The notes under the pieces are model-generated. The model saw only the letters and a list, made by a program, of their open reading frames with translations. It did no database searches and had not been told where the DNA came from. Positions 21,470 to 31,491 of a stretch of 37,687 nt of DNA are shown here, one piece after another. Location: assembly GCA_009602725.1 (NCBI GenBank), contig WELB01000014.1, positions 254,127 to 291,813 of the forward strand, in the 5' to 3' direction. A program made the translations under genes and the position numbers. Positions within the stretch are counted from its first letter, which is position 1. Each line of letters opens with the position of its first letter. The stretch comes from Spirogloea muscicola (Eukaryota; Streptophyta; Zygnematophyceae; Spirogloeales; Spirogloeaceae).

Positions 21470-21594
21470 TATGAAGACAATTCCAGTAGAGGGCGAGGGC
21501 TGTGAGTGGCCTGCCCAGAGAAAAGAATGAAACAAATCGAAGAGGCCACAAAATCGCTGAATGACATAGCGACTCAGATGGCCACTACATCAAA
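21470..21594 (-). mobile_element. solo stem-loop element, insertion of about 125 bp
   Basis: Unit 2 reads CCCTGTGGACTCGACATCATG at 16790-16809. Here the corresponding CCTTGTGGAT and GGACATCAT are separated by about 125 bp. On the minus strand the insert contains GTGGCCTCTTCG, TTTCATTCTTTTC, a GGGCAGGCCACTCACAGCCC stem-loop and CGCCCTCTACTGGAA. There is no LINE coding remnant. Confidence 0.65.
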
Positions 21595-21727
21595 GGACAT
21601 CATCAAGTAGAGAGTTCGTGGAGCGGCCAAGTGTGGGAGTAGTTGAGGATGTTGATTCTCTTTGAGGCATCTTGCTAACAAGCTTAGGAAAGCTTAGGAC
21701 CAGCCGTAGAGAAACCTGGCTTGATAT

Positions 21728-21801
21728 TGAGAGAATGACGCTTCCAGTAGAGAGCAATGGCTGGAGAGGCCAGCCCAGAAGAAACATTGAACAACCGATA
21801 T
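21728..21801 (-). mobile_element. solo stem-loop element, insertion of about 74 bp with GATAT duplication
   Basis: Unit 2 reads CCTGGCTATGATCACGTGCC. Here CCTGGCTTGATAT is followed by about 74 extra bases and then CACGTGCC. GATAT occurs at both edges (21723-21727 and 21797-21801). Minus strand: TTCAATGTTTCTTCTGGGC, stem TGGCCTCTCCAGCCA, then CTCTCTACTGGAA. Confidence 0.6.
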
Positions 21802-22690
21802 CACGTGCCCACCGTCCTTGGCACACACTTGCACTCGGGTACAGTGCATTTGCCTAACAGTCTACTGGCGTGCTGGCCGCGCTGCGTATGGCTTCTGGTT
21901 AAAATGCAGCGACAACTTGCAACCCGGTTCGTCTTATGACTCGGGGTTACTTAGCCACTCAGCGATGGTGCTGACTTCTCGTGGAGATCTGCTTTATCTG
22001 ACCATATCCCTTGCACATTTCCTCCTGTTGATGCCGCCACTACAAATTATGTGCACAACCACAGTCAGTTTCATAGCGCATCGCAAAGTCGAATGAGTGA
22101 ATCGACTTTGTTACAGAGTCCTCAATTAGTTGCTTGTGTATTACACAACCTGTACCACCAGAATGCTTGGTGGGCCAGGGAAGGCGTACGCGAGTCTCAT
22201 TGTCATCAGAGAAGGTTTCAAAGCAGATAAAGGCTACTGCCATCTGTGGCTGCTCGCTCTCATGTTGATGGGCCATGTCGTCTGCAAGTGAGATTTGAAA
22301 TCAGAACCAGAAACATTTCACCTCTTCAAATTGTCGGCCCTCCATGGATTCTGCGCATTTGTGGATCCAACAAACCGGTCTGGTGGTTGATGCTTCAGAG
22401 GAAGCAAATCGATGCCACTTGTGCCAGCACTGTACTGTTGCTAGCAGCCGTCCAAGGAGGTCCATGAGAGGCAACTGTGAGCCATGTATGGTCACACAAA
22501 AGCGCAAGCAGGGCGCCAGGAGAGTCTTGATGATGAGAAATGCATCAAGCAACGCAAGTTCATTCGCGGTGTTGTTCGGTCCAACGCTCGGATCAAGTGG
22601 AGTGGCGTGAGTCGGCTTGCTTTTCTGTACGGCATCCCCGACGCCGCATATGGTGCCTGGGCAGGCACGTGCTCAGCATGGTAGTGTCCT

Positions 22691-23272
22691 TGGTCCCCCC
22701 GTTTGTGCGTGCCAACGGTGCCGAGCACCTTACATGATCGTATCGTATCTACCATTTCGGAGTCGCAGACGGTACGGGTCACTTCGCTGCACTACGTGTA
22801 GCTAAGTACGCGCTGAGGCCCTGGGCACGCGCGACAAGCGCAGCGTGCGGCACGCGCTGTATCTGCACGTGCGACAAGTGCCATGCGACTCGCATTCCCA
22901 TTCGTCGGGCTTGCACAACGTGCAGCACGCGCCACGCGCGGCACGCGCCAGTCCCCTAGATTCGTATCCCCAATGGTCACGCCCGCCCCTCCAGGGGAGG
23001 ACCTTTGGGGCTACCCTCGTCACACCCTCGGGGCAGGGATGGCAGGAGAAACGCTATGAGTAGTGGGCCTTCGCTGGACTCAGTCCGACCAATGCCGAGA
23101 GAGACACAGCCCTGCTGTTGCCTAGCCAGCCCCGCTGCTGCCTGCTGCCGCAGCCGCTGCCACAGCTCTGCTGCCGCCGCTAGCTGACACCCCGTCGCCA
23201 CAGCTCGTCGCTAAGGGCCCCGCCGGCTCTCGGCGTACGGCTGAGTACAAGGCTGCGCCCCGTGTGGGACAG
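22691..23272. other. non-genic, CG-rich repeats
   Basis: 22795-22955 consists of irregular GCACGCGC/GTGCGACA units. 23085-23260 is the second copy of the CTG/CCG-rich repeat seen at 10190. No coding region could be supported. The 3' end of the minus-strand NAGK gene lies at its right edge. Confidence 0.55.
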
Positions 23273-25857
23273 CTACTGACCCTTGGTAGAATCACCAGCT
23301 TCGGGTTTTGGGTTAAGGGTTTGGGGTTCGGGGTTCGGGGTTCGGGGTTCGGGCTTCGGGCTTCGGGCTTCGGGGTTNTGCTGACCTAAAGACAGGGATA
23401 CCCTGCCCTGGTATCTAAGATATGCTAAAAGTGCAGCTCCTTCTGCCGGCTCCATCTGCAAGTAGTCAAACAATTGAAGTATGAAGCTGTGAGGTTCTCA
23501 TCTAAATCAACAATCTATAAAAAGTAGATGAGCAGACACACACACATGTTACCTTTGGTTTGATTGGTCGGGCTGCAGGTAAGCATCTTGAGAGATTTTT
23601 AATAAGGGCCTGGCTGATATTCCAAGCTTGGGTGTCTTCTAACAAGCCTCCAACAAGGACCAGTGGATAAGGATCGCTATCATCTGCACTGACACAAAGA
23701 GATTGACATGACGGACCAATCACAATCTCAAGGATGCCTCAAGAGCAGATGATGATTAACGAGTCAATGACCAATCTTGATGATCATCGTTGTAGTCAAG
23801 CTGCATTGGTGGTCATAGGGAAATGCCAAGGAAGCGTCCTGTAGTCAGCACGAGTTTGCCTACAAGGTGAGCTAGCAGATGAAGGGCAGGCTGACCTGGA
23901 CCACCCAACTGCAGCGCTTTCTCCACAGCCGCAACACTTGCAATAAGCTCTTGCACTGCCTCATCCAGTATTCTCTGGGCCTCAAAATCTCCAGCTGCTG
24001 CTGCACTTCTCACAAGAGGTGACAGAGCCGCAACCCGCGCCCATGATTGATCTTCGTACACCCATCTAATCATAGCAGAAAGTGAGAAGGTTGGTCATGC
24101 TGTATCCAGCACACGAGCTTGGCACAAGCTGAAACTCTCGTGCTTACTTTCTCTTATTTGACTGGAGTTGAGCAAAGCAAGATGCTGGGTTTAAACTAAG
24201 CGATGGAGCACACTGCAAATAACACCCTGCACTGTGTCTAACTGGATGCAACAAGCAATCAATGACAAATCCTGCAGTGTGTCTATCTGGAAGCAACGAG
24301 TACCCAATGATGTCCGCAGGTGTAGATAGCTGCAAATGGCTGAGAATCAGCTGTGTCAGCATTGTCCTTGGACCTCGTCCATCGTGCTCCTTCATAACAG
24401 CGGTCAGCGCCTCAGAGGCAATTGCATAGCCACTGCATCAAGCCTCGACATGATGCACATCAGGAAGCTATCACATTTCTGAAATCATGAAATCAAGTAA
24501 GACGCATAGCTGCGAACTAGGTCCAAGGTTGTCTGTAAGGAAATTTTAGATATCCAGCCATCTGCCAGTCAGAAGCACAGCTCACGGTTTCCAGCTTCTG
24601 CTTGCAAGCTTCCAAGCAAACAGTAGCCGTCCTGTCATAATTGTACACAAGAGCATACCTGCCTCTGTCCCCAAGTAAGGGGCCCGCACCCGATGCTCGA
24701 GCATTCCGCCCATCCCTGCTGTAACCCACAGCTATGGTTCCAGTCCCGGCAATAAGCACACACCCATACAGACTGCCTCCCGTTCCACTGGCAAGGGCAG
24801 CTACTGCATCGTTCTGCACATGGATATCCACATTGGCTGGGAATATATTCCTGTGACCCAAGATCTGCTCGGGTGTTATTTGGGACGATATAACAGCATA
24901 GTCCCTATCACACTGGTAACAATGCTCATTGAAAACAATGCTACTGCTTTACCATGCATACATGCATGGATAGAAAAGTACATCACATCAGGCTAAGCAG
25001 ATGCTTTGGCTCAGAGAGCTTGCAACAGACTGGGGCTTACCTCTCACCTCATCCAGCCAATCACTCGGTCAATATCCGCAGGGCGGTCCACTCCAGCAAG
25101 GGCGAGGCACACCCCGCGCACAGCTGACTGAGGCAGACGGCCGTTGACTAATGCTGCCATCATCGCTGTCACCACGGCTGTGCGAGCAGCTTCCTCTGTT
25201 TCCAACAACAGCAGGCCGTCAGCTCGATAGCTCAACTCACTGAGTGTGAATGCTGACCTATCATTGCCAGAGCTAAAGGACACCATGCACAAGCCGCCTC
25301 TCCGGCTTGCAGATGGGCAAGAGCAGCCTCTTGCTCTGCGCCGTGCTCAGGCACCACAGCCCCTTCCAACTGATAGCAGTCTTACTGATGCTGCGTCTGT
25401 GCAGGGCCACTTGCAGCCAATTCGATAAGGTGACGGGCGGAAGGCAATTCAGGAAGCTTTGCGCGGTGAGAAGCGCCGAAGCACCTCGTCGTGACAGCAG
25501 CTGGGCGAGCGCAATGGAACAAGCTTGCTGATTGTCCATCAATGCCAATCAGTAAGGCCTGCATGCAGTGCCTGTACCTCCGACGCTGTTCGCATTGGAG
25601 CCGGAGGCTACTCCGCGGCCCGCCACGCGGGGTCCACCGTCCGGCGGCGCGGCCAGCCCCGCGGCGCGGCCGACGCGGAGGGCCACGCAGGTGGTGCTCG
25701 TGCCGCCACCATCGACTCCCAGCACCACGCCGCCTTCATAGTCATCACAGCTGCCGCCGTCGCCGCCGCCGCCGCCGCCGCCACTGTCTCTGCCGATGCC
25801 AAGGCCACGGAGTGCAGGGGGAACCGCCCCTGGGGCACCGCCGCGTTCTTCGGCCAT
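23273..25857 (-). CDS. NAGK: N-acetyl-D-glucosamine kinase, plant type (BadF/BadG family)
   Basis: Seven exons join in frame: 25857-25578, 25195-25048, 24850-24659, 24432-24304, 24065-23896, 23683-23553 and 23455-23273 (410 aa). It phosphorylates GlcNAc with ATP in amino-sugar salvage (family role). Visible motifs are VVLGVDGGGTSTTC (phosphate-1 loop, residues about 44-57), SGSNANSVGEEAAR, RGVCLALAGVDRP, VQNDAVAAL and LIAGTGTIAVGY. Later come ASGAGPLLGDRGSGYAI, EALTAVMKEHDGRGP, LVLVGGLLE and KPKMEPAEGAALLAYL. The start was chosen at the ATG in GCCATGGC context just before the glycine-rich linker. A longer, arginine-rich upstream extension is open but unlikely. The final exon runs through the minisatellite, adding a PKPEP-rich tail of about 33 residues beyond the usual end, and it contains an N. 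The gene is divergent from IDH. Confidence 0.88.
23297..23378. repeat. TTCGGGG/TTCGGGC minisatellite, telomere-like
   Basis: GGGTTTTGGGTTAAGGGTTT leads into about five TTCGGGG and three TTCGGGC heptamers, ending near an ambiguous base (N) at 23378. The G-runs could form a quadruplex, and the 7-mer resembles degenerate TTTAGGG. On the minus strand it lies inside the open frame of the last NAGK exon and encodes PKPEP/TPNPEP-type sequence. Confidence 0.85.
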
Positions 25858-26581
25858 GCGCCGCCGCCGGCGCCGGCGCCGCCGCAGGCACCGCCGACTG
25901 CGGCGCTGGCCTAGCGTTGCAGGCGCTGGGCTGGGGCGCTCCGCCTTGTCTTCCAGAAAGCAAATATAGTGGCTATTGATCTTATGAATCCCAGTCTGCT
26001 GTCTGCCGAGTGGGGCACAAAACAGAATAGCCAGGGGACCCACTTTCAGGACCCTAGCCTCCCAATGGGGGCAAGGGCTGCGAAAAGCCAGCCCAAAAGA
26101 ATTGACAAAGGTTCGAAGGGGCCTCTCTGATTTGCGGCTGCTTAGCAGGGGTTACTGAGTGATTTGCAGCTGCTTTCTTTCTATGTGTGCTGTGTTTTCT
26201 TAGCGCTTCCTCTGGCCCCCTTCTCGTGCTTTGTTCAAAAAATATTGTTTTTTGGGCTGGCTTTTCCAGCCCCTATCCTCAATGGGCGAGCCCTTCTTCT
26301 TGTTACCCGAAGCAACCAGGACCAACGAGCTGCTCATCCGCCGCTTCGCTTCGGCCCCATCCAGATCTGCGCATGCGACATTTCCTTTCCGCCCCCGCCT
26401 AGAATCTGCGCTCTGTCCGCTTCCGTTCCTCCCTCGTCGCGGACGTAAGCAGCTCGCCAGACTGCGAGCTGCGCGCGGCGAGTGCAGCTCCCGAGCCCGC
26501 GCGCGCCGCCATGGCGGCCTGCGGCGCGGCGCGCGCCTGACGGGGGCCGTCTTCTTGGCGGCCACTCCGCGTGCCGATCGC
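25858..26581. promoter_or_regulatory. shared upstream region of NAGK (minus) and IDH (plus), with element insertions
   Basis: Both start codons point outward from this 724-bp interval. It contains a minus-strand stem-loop at 26075-26094 (GGGCTGCGAAAAGCCAGCCC) followed by AAAAGAATTGACAAAGG and GGTTCGAAGGGGCC. It then has a plus-strand LINE tail (26118-26305: TGATTTGCGGCTGCTTAGC, GGGGTTACTGAG, UTR, stem-loop 26264-26282, CAATGGGCGAGC). The GC-rich 26340-26581 is probably the IDH core promoter and leader. A uORF lies at 26511-26540. Confidence 0.6.
26511..26540 (+). promoter_or_regulatory. short upstream ORF in IDH leader
   Basis: An ATG in strong context (GCCGCCATGG) opens a 9-codon frame, MAACGAARA, that ends at TGA 41 bp before the chosen IDH start. 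If the leader begins upstream, this uORF would be expected to reduce translation of IDH. Whether it is transcribed is unknown. Confidence 0.4.
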
Positions 26582-29500
26582 ATGGCCGCGGCCATGCAGC
26601 GCGCGCTGCGCTCCCTGTCGCTCACCTCCGGCGCCCCGTCGCTGGCCCGCGGAGCGCCCCCGCGCCCGAGCCACGCCGCCGCATGGCCTTCCTACGCGTC
26701 CACGCCCGGGCCGGGCGTCAGGATACAGGCCAGCTCCGTCAAAGACCCCGCTGCTCTCTCTCTCTCGTTCGCCGCTGCTCGACCTGCTGGAGCCTGGCGC
26801 CTCCTCCTGCTCACTCGTCGGTCCTATGCTCCTCCGGTCACTGATTGAGCTCACAACAAAGTACTCAATGCGAGCACTGGAAGTGTTGCTCTCTTCCGTG
26901 GCTCCTGTTAGTCGCAATTGAGCCGCTTTGGAGATGTTCAGGCCTTCCTAGCTGTCTAACACCATATCCAATGGCAATCTGTTGCAACGAGCTTACAGTG
27001 GATTAGCTGTGCTGACGGGCAAGCGGACCGTGGCTGTGCCAGCAGCCTGCGCGCGCCGCTCATACCATCTCGGTGGACCCAGGAGGCAGCTTGGAAGTTC
27101 CAGATGATCCGATCATCCCTTACATTGAGGGTGATGGAACTGGTCCAGACATCTGGAGAGCGGCCCAGAATGTCTTCGACTCTGCAGTCGCAAAAGCATA
27201 TAGTGGGAAGAGGTGCGAGCCGAACACTATTTGGGATACAGTCTATACTTTATATCTCGCACTGCCATGACAGCTCGGTAAGGATGACGCATGGAGCTTC
27301 CAACTCATATGACATGGGCACGATTGAAGCAAAGCTGAAGTAGTGCGTAGTGTGAAGGACACGGCAAGCTTTTGTCAACTCCACAGGCAAATAGCATGGA
27401 AGGAGGTCCTCGCTGGTGAAAAGGCCTTCGTGCAGACCGGCGAGTGGCTACCCCAAGAGACTATCGAGGCTTTTAAGAAGTACCTCGTAGGCATCAAGGT
27501 CAGAGATTGCAGCACTTATTCAACTTACCAGTGGCTCGTGCAGTGAAGCCCAAGTGCTCACTTTGAAGCCATACTGGAGCCTCGTGTGACCTTCGATGCT
27601 GTACAGTTGTGGAAAGTGACTATAGAGAACTGATTCCATAGGCATGTACACCCTTGCAGTGCTTACCAATACTGACAGTAAACTTGGTGGAGTGGCTTTG
27701 CTCCAGGGTCCACTGACAACGCCAGTCGGTGGTGGTATACGATCTCTCAACGTTGCTCTTCGGCAAGAACTTGATCTGTATGTCTGTCTGCGGCCAGTGC
27801 GGTGGTTTGAAGTGAGTAACTGCTCAACACGACTGTAACTTTGATGCATGGTGCTCCACAAGCCTACAAAATTCAATTGAGAAGCTGTTGCTGCATTGCA
27901 AGTGCCAACATTTATTGGCAGCAAGACTGCTGGACAACTCTGTGTAGCTCTGCACGTCTTATACAGCAAAAGCGCCATTTGCTTGTCCTTCTAGGTATGG
28001 CCTTTGCACCTGATGATAAGACGCTTGCTTGGTTACAGTCATTTAGTGGGTCTTTCTTGGCACTCCTGTACTGTCTGTCCAAGTCAGGTCTTACAAGCAG
28101 TTGTGTTTGTAGGCTAATGGACGAGTCTAAGACAGTAGACATACTTGCACAACAGGGGGTTCCATCACCGGTGAAGCGGCCTGACTTGGTGGAGGTGGTC
28201 ATCTTCCGAGAGAACACTGAAGACATATATGCTGGCATTGAGTTCAAGGCAGGCACAGCCGAAGCGCAGAAGTTCAGGAGTTTCCTGAAGGACGAATTTC
28301 CTGACATGTACAAGAAGGTATCTTTGTGGAACATACTGAATGCGGACTCAAGACTGCATACAGAGCAGCCTGTGTGATGAGAAGCTCTTGCTAGTGAATA
28401 CTGCTGCTTGTATTGATATACACACGCTAGCCTGTTCATCTCAATGGCAGATAAGGTTTCCAGAGACCTCAGCTTTTGGTGTGAAGCCAGTCTCAGAGCA
28501 AGGTTCAAAACGACTTGTAAGAGCTGCTATCAAGTTTGCTCTGGCCAAAGGACGGAAGAGCGTGACCCTTGTACATAAAGTGAGAAGCTGGCTCTTGCAC
28601 AAGTCCCCTACCTGATTTCAGCATGGCACCAGCATGGCACCTAGCAAGCACTGAAGTGTACATGGGTCCTGACGATCTACGCATTGCTAGCTTCTCTCTC
28701 CTATCTATTGTTGACCATGAACACAAAGTGTTGACTCGGCTTGTCTGGTCTCTTGGTCCTTACTTTCGACGATGGCGCTGCAGGGTAACATCATGAAATA
28801 CACAGAGGGAGCATTTCGAGACTGGGGCTATGAGCTGGCAAGAGATGAATTTCGGGATCAGGTCATTACGGAGAGAGAGAGTTACATTTTGGAGAACAAA
28901 GATGGCAACCCTGACATCTCCACAGAGGTACACATCCGTACAGTGCATGCAACCAAAGCTGCCTATCCCTTGCACTCAGTCCCGCAGGCTCGGAGGCCAC
29001 TTCATAGAGGCTTGCATGCAATGCTTGCAAACGTGGGGCTGTCAATAATCGGTTACAGAGTACTGTGTCTTTGGCCCTTGCAAGAAGGGGCATGGCTTGC
29101 TCTGCAAAGCAGCTCTGAGGTTGACAATCCATAGTTGAAACGACAAATGTGAACAGGACAATGCGAAAATCCTGGAGCCAGGATACAGGTTGATGGGGCC
29201 ACAAAGGAAGGAGAGCCTGTTGAATGAGGTGGAGAGCGTGTTAAAGGACTTACATCCTACGCACGGCGATGGCAAATGGAAGAAGAAGGTCCTGATACGT
29301 GATGCAATTGCTGACATTTCACTACAGCAGGTACTTTGAATTGCTGTCTTGCAAGTACGGCAGGCGGGCATGCACCAGTCTCTGGTGCATGCTATCTAAG
29401 GAAGGGATCCTATCTGTTGAGTGGGGTCGTCAGTATCTTTTCAGACAAGCTTGCACAGTCTCTTGTTGCAGTTCCTCCGACTCAGACTGGACCATTGACA

Positions 29501-30227
29501 GGTCCTGACACGTCCGACCACATTCGATGTCATTGCCACGTTGAATTTGAATGGGGACTACCTTAGTGACGCGCTTGCTGCCCAGGTCAGTGTATGGACA
29601 ATAAAGCATCCACATGCATGCAAGCAGTTCCTTGATCAGTGTCGCGTGTTGCAGAATGAGCCCATATTTGTAAGAAGCACTTCTGTTGACTATTGATGCG
29701 ATGCTTGGACAGGTTGGTGGCATTGGGATTGCTCCAGGTGGTAATATCAACTATGAGACCGGCCATGCCATATTCGAGGCCACTCATGGCACGGCGCCCA
29801 AGTATGCTGATCAGGTAAGCTCAAGAACAGACAGGACTTTCTTGATATGATGCACACATTTTTCTATCTTGTTCTGGTAAAAGTCATGGGGCTTTGGCGT
29901 GTCATACATTCTCGCATGCACTTGCAAGTATGTCCGTTGTTCTCAAGGTGGTCCACTTACGAGGAGATTGAGTTGCTGAATCTGCAGGATAAGGTCAACC
30001 CGGGCTCTGTCATTCTCTCAGGGGAACTGTTGCTGCGGCACATTGGTTGGGAGGAGGCAGCTGACCTTATCATCGACGGCATGAATCGTACCATTGCCAA
30101 CAAGACAGTCACATACGACTTCCATCGGCAGATGGATGGCAAACCTACGCTGCTCAAGTGCTCCGAGTTCGGGCAGGCCATTGTGGACAATATGCAGGTC
30201 CCTGTGGCCGCGACATCTCGACTGTAA
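26582..30227 (+). CDS. IDH: NADP-dependent isocitrate dehydrogenase, bacterial (Icd) type, organelle-targeted
   Basis: Eleven exons: 26582 to about 26716 (or 26737), 27046-27212, 27387-27498, 27707-27811, 28156-28317, 28451-28579, 28784-28927, 29157-29330, 29502-29585, 29713-29814 and 29988-30227 (about 517 aa). It oxidises isocitrate to 2-oxoglutarate with NADP. Motifs: [113 protein letters not shown] and [13 protein letters not shown]. The Lys-Tyr in APKY and the Tyr/Arg of TYDFHR sit where E. coli Icd reads NADP (positions 344/345 and 391/395). An insert of about 45 residues ([19 protein letters not shown] ... [12 protein letters not shown]) is missing from E. coli Icd and, from memory, resembles cyanobacterial enzymes. 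The N-terminus ([17 protein letters not shown]..., Arg/Ser/Ala-rich) looks like a mitochondrial or plastid presequence. The exon 1 donor is the least certain junction. Confidence 0.9.
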
Positions 30228-30282
30228 TCTGGATCCAGTGTCCCCTGTGGCCGCGACATCTCAATAGCAATTTGGATCCAGT
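30198..30282. repeat. 43-bp tandem duplication across the IDH stop codon
   Basis: Copy 1 (30198-30239) contains the last IDH codons and TAA. Copy 2 (30240-30282) repeats GTCCC.TGTGGCCGCGACATCTC and GGATCCAGTGTCCC with several substitutions. The duplicated sequence downstream of DNMQ may have supplied the present C-terminus VPVAATSRL. Confidence 0.8.
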
Positions 30283-30893
30283 GTCCCAGTCTGTGAAATC
30301 AGCTGAATTTTGTTGGGATGCGGGCAGTTTTGCAGTCACCAAGCGATCGAGGCCAGCACTTTTGAAGGTCAATGGCCTTGCGCTTAGCCTGTAGTCTCCC
30401 GGCAACGCATGTTGTATAACCAGACAATATCAGCTAGATATTGCCACTTGCAGCAATGTCTGAAAAGGCTCAGCCAATGCCGCGATCTGAAAGGGGCGGA
30501 TTTTCCTCTACCACAAGGGAGTTCACAAATGCAGGACCCACTCGCTCTACCCGAGAGCCTGCACAAGCAAAATTGTATAGCTGTTCCGCCATGGAGAGAG
30601 TTCCTAGCCAGCGGCTCCCTGCGCGCGGTCATGGACAGATCCTGCAAAGCCGACTACTGGTGAACTCACTCGGCCTATTTCCAAGGAGCTGCAGTGCCGC
30701 ATGCTGGACCAAGACCACCAGATTGACAGACCACTGATCGAGGATGCTTACCATTATCAGCTGACAAGGATGTGATGCACGCCGCTAAGTCCAGTGCCGC
30801 TTCTCCCATGACTGGTTCAGCTGACACGCCTGGGCTTGACCTTAGTGCCGGCGCCGGATCGGCGCTGGCAGCGGCGGCGGCGGGAGCTGGCGC
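30283..30893. other. intergenic, 3' ends of IDH and TFB5 converge
   Basis: No gene was supported on either strand. The interval should contain the 3' UTRs of the two convergent genes. I see no stem-loop element here. Confidence 0.6.
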
Positions 30894-31227
30894 TCAGGCT
30901 GGCGCGTCGGGCTTCTGGTACGTGTTCTCGGCCATCCAGTCCTGGACGCGGCGGCGCAGCATGTCCGCCGCCGCGGGCTGCACGAGCAGGTGCGTGTCGT
31001 CGAGGCGCGCCAGCAGGAAGTTGTGGGCGGCGTCCAGCTTCGCGTCCAGGCTCACGATGAACTGCGCCATAGGGACGTCGCTGCGCACCCAATTCCGCCG
31101 CCGTTGCCGCCGGGCCGGAGGACCCTTGCACCTGATGAGAACGAGGGACCCACAAGCGAGAGCCACTGAGTGACGAACGCGCGGGCGCTCACCACTCGAC
31201 CAGGAGGCCCTTGGTGGCGTCCACCAT
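30894..31227 (-). CDS. TFB5: TFIIH subunit TFB5/TTDA (GTF2H5)
   Basis: There are two exons, 31227-31193 and 31080-30894, with a 112-bp intron (donor TG|GTGAGCG, acceptor GCGCAG|CGAC). The product is 73 aa, the usual size for this family. It is the smallest TFIIH core subunit, which stabilises the complex in nucleotide excision repair and transcription. The sequence starts MVDATKGLLVECDVPMAQF. It continues IVSLDAK, then LDDTHLLVQP (the D-D-T-H signature of the family) and MLRRRVQDWMAENTY. Human TTDA aligns across the whole length. The spliced codon TG|C gives the Cys of the conserved ECD. It is head-to-head with the SERF-like gene at 31492. Confidence 0.9.
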
Positions 31228-31432
31228 GGCCCGCCGCCGCCGCCGCCGCCGCGGCGAGGGCCACAGGCGGGTCCGCCCGAGTTGTGGACCTTTGTTTCTG
31301 TTGCCAACACCTTCTTATACTGACTATTGGGTACTTGATTCGGGTGGAAAGGCTCTGGCCGGCGGAAAGGCCTGAAAGGGCATGGAGGGCCAGATGGACG
31401 GCAGATCCCCCGCCCCCACCANGCCACCGCCG

Positions 31433-31463
<31 letters not shown>

Positions 31464-31491
31464 AGGCGCCGCTGCCGCCGCCGCAGGCGCC
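31228..31491. promoter_or_regulatory. bidirectional promoter between TFB5 and SERF-like gene, with GCC repeat
   Basis: A 264-bp interval separates two divergent start codons. It contains GCC/CCG trinucleotide runs at about 31229-31252 and 31425-31490 and an ambiguous base at 31422. There is no TATA-like box. The right-hand run reaches to the SERF start codon, so it probably lies in the 5' UTR. Confidence 0.6.

Larger units (their letters stand above)
21021..22690 (+). repeat. array unit 3: upstream flank without a gene
   Basis: It is co-linear with 16015-17880 and carries the same blocks. Homology ends near 22690, just before the proximal promoter segment that precedes the gene in unit 2. 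No PstS-like coding sequence follows. Two short stem-loop insertions (21470-21594 and 21728-21801) are absent from unit 2. Confidence 0.7.

Noticed and set aside
22795-22955. Short CG-rich repeats that could suggest a CRISPR-like or satellite array
   Set aside because: The units are irregular in length and sequence without spacers. The eukaryotic context also rules out CRISPR.
26095-26115. GGTTCGAAGG resembling a tRNA/SINE B box in stem-loop elements
   Set aside because: No A box lies at the right spacing, no tRNA-like fold is visible, and many copies lack the motif. A tRNA-derived SINE origin is not supported.
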